Shown: piece after piece, positions 58,401-64,000 of the stretch
Position numbering within the stretch: the stretch's first letter is position 1
Layout of the letters: the number at the start of each line of letters is the position of its first letter
Origin: Luscinia megarhynchos
Taxonomy: Eukaryota > Chordata > Aves > Passeriformes > Turdidae
Direction of reading: 5' to 3'
Assembly: GCA_034336665.1 (NCBI GenBank)
Contig: CM067570.1
Location: 13,809,502 to 13,873,501 of the forward strand
DNA: 64,000 nucleotides
The notes under the pieces: model-generated
Databases searched by the model: none
What the model saw: only the letters and a program-made list of their open reading frames with translations
What the model was told of the DNA's origin: nothing
Made by a program: the position numbers and the translations under genes

Positions 58401-61400
58401 ATTTTGCTGCCACTTAACATTAAAAACAAACCAAAACCAATTAGGACACTCACATTAAGGATGTGGCTTCTTACATAAAAATCCCTCAAGCGACTTTCAG
58501 AAATGACTGAGATGTAGCACTAACCTCTGAAACTGCTCTAACAACAAAAAAAAAGGCCAGTACAAGTGGGAGACTGGCCCAACGGTGCTGCAACAAAAAG
58601 CCAGCCTTGGAAATAGGTGAACAGTAGTTGTTTGACCTAAACTGAAAACTGAGTAGAAGCAAAGATCTTTCTTAAAAGCCTGTATTCACTGTTGTAAGAG
58701 AAAATTAATGCATCTTGTATATGTCTAATATCAGCCTTTACAAGGATCACTTTTCTCTAGAAAACAGCCATACTGACAGTTTAGGAAAACACATGAACAT
58801 ATCTCCAGGATACAAGAGTCATTTTCCTCAAAGCAATCTACAGCATGTTTACAGAAAGGTACAAATAAATGCCCGGTTCTCCGGATGTTTTGCAAGCACT
58901 CTTTGCACGTGGCCAATCAGTTAAGATGAAAGGTTCTTTTACCTACATAACACAGGCTCAAACCATCTCCTCTCCCACAAAGGGCACTTAGAAACGAGAC
59001 AAGTCTCGAGATGGTGAACTGGCGGGGGCCCCGGTGTGCATCCAGCACTGACACAAATCCTGACATTCTGGGATTTTTTCTTTATATGAAGATTTTAGTC
59101 CCTTCACTACATTCAACATTTTTAGGTTGTTTCTCCCTTCCTCTTCACCCACAGTTTTTGCAGTTTAGCTCCTAGCGTCAGTCAAGTCTAAATTAAGTGA
59201 TGCTACAGCAGGAGGGGTGCTGTGACAGACAGCATGGAAAAGCAATTCCCTTCCTCCCTGGCAGGATGCTTGGTCTCTGCAGTCACACTGTGCTACACTC
59301 ACACACTTGCAATGCAGCTCAGTGTCTGCCTACCCCGAGGCCATCCAAGCACCTTCAAAAGCAGGTTCCTCTTAAAGGCTCCTCCGACATTAGTTGATTC
59401 ATCTTGTTACCTTACTCCTCTCTTTCTCTCTCATTACTTTAGGTCATTTTGCATTATGCCTGCCCTGTAGGTACAGCCCAAGCACTGTGCTTGTACTGTA
59501 GCATGAATTCAAGGGCTGGTTTTCAGTCATAACCAACATTATATAACAAACCGAAACAAGAATTATTTCTTGCTTTTTTCTTTCTTAAATATAACTATGT
59601 TCCCACCCCTCACCCATCCCCAAATATTCGACTGATATGTCATCTTCCCTCCAGGTCTAACTTACTGTGCTATCTAGTGGACTTTTTTTCTCCCTTCCAT
59701 AAATGCACGAGTTTGCTTTGCTAAAAAAAAGATTATTAGGAAAAAAAAAATTGGGCTTTATTTATCTTTTCTTTACAGATTTTAGCAGTTAAAAAGAAAG
59801 CATAGGTATTTCCCTTTTCTACCCTTTACTCTTCATACCCCCCGCCATTTATCTTTAACGACTTGAAAATGTTCTGCTTTTTCACCACCCAAGCTTTTGA
59901 GAATAAAAACGAATCCTGGCAAATGTGATTTAAACTTCACTTCCAATTTTTTTCCTCATCTATTTTATAGACTTCAGTCAGGGATTTCAGAGAATCAAAA
60001 TATAAGCTAAAGAGAACATAAAATTAAGAAGCTGAGTGCTAGCTACAGGTCTAGTTGAGCCGAGCTGGGACAGAGGCCAATGTGCCAGCTCAGGCACCAT
60101 CCCACTGCCCTGTGGTCCTGTGGATCACTAGTCTTTTCCCCGTTCCCATACTTCTGGCTGCCCTCTAGTCCCCCATCCAGAACTTACCATCAAATCTACC
60201 TATGAGAGGAGAGACTTGAAAGAAAACCAGGCAAAGCACTACAACCAGAGAGTTCATAATAGAGCAGCAGAATGCAGAAGAGAGGAGGAAAAGGTGCAGC
60301 TAGAGATGAAAATCTCAGTGACAGAGGTGGTTTAAAAGTGATGTGAAACAGCTGCCCCGGCAGGAGTAGCTGGGTCAGTTTAAACTTCAGTCTGTAAAGA
60401 CAAGATTTTATCTAAGGCAGGAGAATGGAGACACAAAGAAAGTGCTCCAGCAGCAGCTGCACAGAGCAGAGGACAGGGCAGCAAGATAACCATTCAGAAG
60501 TGTTCTCCCACCAGAACAAACCCAATGCCAGAAGCAGGCATCTGCCTCAAGAAGTGTGGGAGATTAAGAATCTTAAAAGCTTAAGGCAGAGTTTTCAGAC
60601 TTTGAATGCTTTAATCTTGACACCTTAAGCAGATGGCCCAATTCCTAAGGTGCTGAAAACACATCTTCACCAGGAGACACAGGCTCTGTCGGGGTCAGCC
60701 TCAGTCTGTCACGTCTGGGGTGCACAAACTGCACACAGGTACCACCCCACCATCCCTCAGCCACGTAACTGCCCCAGGGACAGACCACTGACCTCTCTCA
60801 TGTGCTGGTGACACCTGGCCATCCTAACCAGATGCAGTTGTATGCCTCATTCATAACTTTGGGGGCAGTTTCTTTCTACTTGGTTTGCTCTTATTCAAAG
60901 TAGGCAGCTAAAAACACTATATTTCCAAGTTCATGCTATTCAACAACACAGAAACTGGAGATAATTTGTCTCTACCAATACCCTGAAAATAAAGGAGGAG
61001 GAAATTTCAGCCTTGAGAAAGCAGGTAAATTTCCACCCTCCCTTCTGTCTGCCCCAGACACCAAACAGAGGCCAAAAAAAAGTGGCACAACTGTGGAGCT
61101 AGACAGTCACCACATCATAGCTCTGTAGTTAATAAAGCCAAATGGCATCATTTAATTCAGTTGGCATCAATGTGACATTCCAGGCAATAGGACTTCAACA
61201 ACATCAATGTCTATTACTTGGGTAGGCATTTAACATAGCTTAATTAAATCCCTATCTATAGCCATCAGTAACACTAGCAAGAGGAATAGATAGTATAAAT
61301 AGTGCTGTTTGCACAAATTCCCCTTCTCAATTCCTCTGCCTCCTCCTCCTCTGCAACACTCATTTTAAATGCTGATACTTTTGCAAGAAGTATTTTTATT

Positions 61401-64000
61401 TTTACACATGCCCTGATGCAGAATGAAGCAATCAAATCAGGAAAAAAACATAAAAGGCATTTGAGGCCATGACTGAGCTGAGAAAGAGCTAATGGAGCAG
61501 GTGCATGCTAGGAGGGGAGAGGGCTGAAGAGCTCTTACAAGGCAAACCAATACTAGAGGAGGACTCCAGACAGACAGGCTGGATGCAGAGCCCTTAAGAG
61601 GCCAGTAAAACTCCTTCAGAGGGTCACAGCCACCTTGCTGAACAAAGATGAGAGCTTCTCAAATGCAGGACAGATCTGGAACATGTGGCATGCACAATGG
61701 GGCAAAGGAAAGACACAGGCATTTGGATCAGCTATTGCAATTCCCCTGAGCTGGAAGGCAATAGCTGCAAGGGATCAGCGATGGGGGATTTAGGAACAGT
61801 GCCCTCCAGGGCCAGGCTGAGTTACAGATTGTGGTTTGTCCCATCTAAGTGTGAACATATGGATCAACACATGATGAGCTCTTGGTTCTTCCCTAGCAGG
61901 TTTTGAACAGCTCTTCACCTTTTCACCCAAGAGGACTGACTGCTTTTCCTTCAGCAGAGCTGAAGGGTGAGGAACAGCAAATTAGAGACCCAGGATTGAT
62001 AAGGCAAGTCTTCCAGCTGGAAATGAGTGTTAAGTCCATCAGCTTCTTTGCCAGAGAACTTGTTAAGAATCTGGGCCACACTGGTTTTGGAGAGGAAAAT
62101 CACCACAAAGTGCTCCCCAAACAGCCTCCTCAAAAATTAAGGCCTCAACTGGAGACTTGGATGCCAGCTCAGAAGACATCCCAGTTAAAACACTCCAGTT
62201 CTAAGTCACCTTCACCCAGCATGACAAAGCACCTCTTTTAATCTACTGTATCCACAGCCTTGTGGTAAGGGCATCCAGCCCTGATAACGAGCACTTCCTC
62301 CCTGAATTATTTATGGCCAACAAAGGTCATGGAATAAGGAGAGCAAAAGCCTCCAGCTTGGCAAAAAGTTCTTGTCTGGCAACTGACTCTGATATCCATC
62401 CACAGAGAAGTCCCAGACCATGAGCAATTGGGTGCAGCACACCATCCCAGAGCTCTGTGATTGATGGATCACGTCACCCCACTGACCTTCTGACTCCCAC
62501 CACAGTCAGGCCTCCAAACCTTACCCTCCCAGCTCTTCTTCCTCTCCAAAGAAAGACAAATTCTTTTTTCCACTTTCTTCAGCTGTTTTCACAAAAAAAT
62601 CTTACTGTTCAAAAACTGTCCTGCACCTTTGCCTACAAAACAATCCATATCAAACTTCTGCAAAAATATCTAAAAACTCTTTTAAGCCTTTTGAAATACA
62701 CTTTTACTGAAACAAACCAGAATTATCTTTATTAACTGAGACTGTCCAATATTTATATTGGAATTGTTTCAGAAGAGGGAATGGCCTTTTTTGGCAATAC
62801 ATAATGCAATCACGCAGACACTTACAAATAATCATACTGCCTGCATGATGTAGGAAACATTATCAGAGTGAGTACATCCTTGTAATAGCTCAAGTCTGTT
62901 AACACACAGTTAAGCTTGGCCTTTCACAATGGTGGTCTACTCTAAAGAGACAAAAAAAAGAAAAAATCCTAGTGTTCTACCACAGAGGTTGGTTCAATAC
63001 ACTGAAGAATAGCCATTTCTCTCCTCTGCTGTACCTTAAGGAGCGTTTCAGTACAGAACCCAAGTGTATTTCACCATCTGAATGATTTTACACTCCACTT
63101 GTGCACTGCTCTTATGGAAGCTGCCATCACTCTCAACAGAATTTTTCCAAAAACATATTTTCAAGCAACCTTTGAAATATGCTGTCCCTCAGTACAATTA
63201 CTCAAACCCCTTTTGTGCTTCATGTGTCAGACTCAACACTTGGACCAAGAAGTCATGTTACACCCACAGTGGGGAAAGAGTAGCTCTCCAAGACAACACT
63301 TTACTGCCTGAAAATTCAAAATGAATGAGCTGAACATTCAAATTCCAGAAAGGAATTTCCTGCATTTTTTCAAACATCCTCTTTTTTCCCCCTCAAGGTT
63401 TTGCCCATTTTTCCCCCATAATTACTGAAGAAGCAGGAATGGAAAAAAGGTTGGTCCTTCCACACTCAAGACTCACAGAGCTGGCAGGATCAAGACTTGA
63501 GAAGTTATAACAACTTACAGGAATGGTTAACTTCACCTACAAGGGTACTGGAGAGCTACCAGCATATCTCTTAAAAAGATGCAGAGATCTACATTTTCTT
63601 CAAATGTCAGTCTTTATACCTCCTCAGTATAAGTTTACATCTGCTGCTGGCACCATTCCAAGCAAATCCAAAGGGAAGAATCACTATTTCACTCTGTAAA
63701 TACCATCCAACTCAGTTCTGAGTTGGTTAAGACACACATTATTGCTTCTGGCCTGATAAAATGTGCAATCAAGCCAAGTAGTACAAAGGAAAAGAAAACA
63801 AGAAAACCAAAAGCATAAACACTTTTAGCTGTGTTTTCAAACACTGTAGTTTCTGTACCATTGAAGTTCCCTTTCCACCCCTGCTGGCAAACAAGCATTC
63901 AGCTCCATCTAAGACAGTTCCAAAGCACAGTATTAGCAACTGCCCAGTGAAAGATGCTTGTACTTCAGCTGTATCAAACTAATCTCCCTCCTGAAGAGCT

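Overview
This is vertebrate nuclear DNA, most likely from a bird. Short coding exons with GT..AG borders lie in long non-coding introns. There are no bacterial-style gene blocks. The recognisable interspersed repeats are CR1-type LINE tails, typical of birds and other sauropsids. I cannot name the species.

The only gene I can support is BIN1 (bridging integrator 1, amphiphysin 2), on the minus strand. Eleven consecutive coding exons are present, corresponding to exons 2-12 in the 20-exon human numbering. In transcription order they are: exon 2 (32909-32989), 3 (27191-27245), 4 (26645-26739), 5 (24722-24817), 6 (19887-19994), 7 (17246-17338), 8 (12118-12203), 9 (10714-10789), 10 (9020-9102), 11 (6306-6350) and 12 (1532-1682). 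All borders are GT..AG, all phases chain without a break, and there is no stop or frameshift. Exons 2-10 encode most of the membrane-curving BAR domain. Exon 7 is the neuron-type alternative exon, exon 11 the muscle-type polybasic phosphoinositide-binding exon, and exon 12 the start of the proline/serine-rich linker. Exon 1 (N-terminal amphipathic helix) was not found and should lie beyond the right edge. The clathrin/AP-2-binding exons, the Myc-binding region and the SH3 domain should lie beyond the left edge.

Layout: 1-1531 is intron 12; 1.5-12.2 kb holds exons 12 to 8; 12.2-27.2 kb holds exons 7 to 3; exon 2 is at 32.9 kb; 33-64 kb is part of a very long intron 1. The introns contain CR1 fragments, homopolymer and AT-rich tracts, a small degenerate minisatellite, and a few CpG-richer islets that may be regulatory.

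The most informative non-coding signals surround the alternative exons. A TGCATG (RBFOX-type) site lies 30 nt after the exon 7 donor, and U/C-rich runs lie before its acceptor. A TGCATG beside a GU-rich run lies about 120 nt after exon 11. The donors of exons 7, 10, 11 and 12 depart from the strong consensus used by the other exons. I found no previously undescribed system, second gene, RNA gene or viral element.
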